This document shows positions 5,991 through 6,192 of a DNA stretch of 6,192 nucleotides, piece after piece (within the stretch, counting starts at the first letter, position 1; each line of letters begins with the position of its first letter). The translations under genes were made by a program, and so were the position numbers. The stretch is from Candidatus Sulfopaludibacter sp. SbA3 (GTDB lineage: Bacteria; Acidobacteriota; Terriglobia; 2-12-FULL-54-10). The notes under the pieces are model-generated. The model searched no databases, was not told where the DNA came from, and was given only the letters and a program-made list of their open reading frames with translations. Location: contig CAMBEY010000179.1 of NCBI GenBank assembly GCA_945865705.1, forward strand, positions 1-6,192, in the 5' to 3' direction.

Positions 5991-6192
5991 CGGGCCATCT
6001 GCAAAAAGTTTTTTCCTCCAGCCTGCGTCTATCCGGTGCCGCCAGCATGTACGGGTTACAGCAATTTGAGACTGCGGTGGGAAACCTCCAGCGCGGCAAA
6101 GGGCTTTCTCAGCAGATCACCAACGTGCAATCCGCAGTGGATGGCGTTACGCAGTGTCTGGTTGACGAAGTTACCCAAGGCAAAAAAGATGC
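5909..6192 (+). CDS. Unrecognised protein, N-terminal part only (3' end beyond the window)
   Basis: The frame is open from ATG 5909 to the right edge (94 full codons seen). The first 28 residues are low-complexity, with ATGS/ATGP/STGE repeats. After that comes likely helical sequence (LQKVFSSSLRLSGAASMYGL, then QQFETAVGNLQ and SQQITNVQSAVDGV). No signal peptide or membrane segment is seen and I recognise no family. The start is supported by GGGGAGGG at 5893-5900, giving an 82-nt overlap with the kinase gene. A more conservative start is TTG 5987, overlapping the kinase stop as TTGA, which would remove the repeat region, and ATG 6047 is a third option. A phasin-like or other amphipathic helical protein is conceivable, but nothing seen proves it. 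Confidence 0.6.
   Translation, partial: MDTQAITRNGSATGSATGPSTGEDASLTGHLQKVFSSSLRLSGAASMYGLQQFETAVGNLQRGKGLSQQITNVQSAVDGVTQCLVDEVTQGKKD
5943..5974 (+). repeat. Three direct copies of CGACAGGC at 12-nt period
   Basis: CGACAGGC begins at 5943, 5955 and 5967, exactly 12 nt apart. It lies in the overlap of two genes and produces a four-residue period in both frames: RQAL/RQAP/RQAK at the end of the UbiB-like protein, and ATGS/ATGP/STGE at the start of the next one. Slippage-type expansion would lengthen both proteins without shifting either frame. Confidence 0.8.

Noticed and set aside
5909..6192. Phasin assignment for the right-edge gene
   Set aside because: The visible part is helical and has no membrane segment, but shows no phasin pattern I can point to, and the C-terminus is missing.

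Overview
The window looks like a piece of a GC-rich bacterial chromosome, possibly from an acidobacterium or another soil lineage. That placement rests only on base composition and gene style (PilZ, cyclic-nucleotide-binding (CNB) and patatin domains, and TTG starts), so it is a weak guess. It carries five protein-coding genes in two divergent transcription units around one intergenic region (2920-3193). There is no sign of tRNA, rRNA, CRISPR, an insertion sequence or a phage gene.

Left unit, minus strand. The first gene (1078-2919) encodes a 613-residue protein. It has an N-terminal CNB domain, a central Rossmann-like segment and a C-terminal patatin-like phospholipase domain with an intact Ser/Asp dyad, an architecture reminiscent of neuropathy-target-esterase relatives. 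After 26 nt follows a gene that runs off the left edge (1-1051). It encodes two gapless tandem PilZ domains, each with the c-di-GMP signature RxxxR plus NxSxxG, and then a C-terminal part I do not recognise. This gene is easily missed because it has no stop inside the window.

Right unit, plus strand. A CNB protein with a complete phosphate-binding cassette (3194-4258, TTG start with a good ribosome binding site) is followed closely by a UbiB/ABC1-family atypical kinase with all family motifs and two C-terminal membrane segments (4293-5990). The last gene starts inside the 3' end of the UbiB gene, with an 82-nt overlap and a strong ribosome binding site, and runs off the right edge (5909-6192). 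Its product is not recognised.

Taken together, the genes pair nucleotide second-messenger sensors (CNB twice, PilZ twice) with two lipid- or membrane-related enzymes (patatin lipase, UbiB kinase). A plausible but unproven reading is a locus linking nucleotide signalling to membrane-lipid or quinone homeostasis. The oddest details are the missing cassette arginine in the lipase's CNB domain, a segment in the lipase that resembles a dead MinD-type P-loop, the duplicated PilZ module, the back-to-back CNB genes with a perfect palindrome over the promoter between them, and a 12-nt repeat read in two frames where the last two genes overlap.
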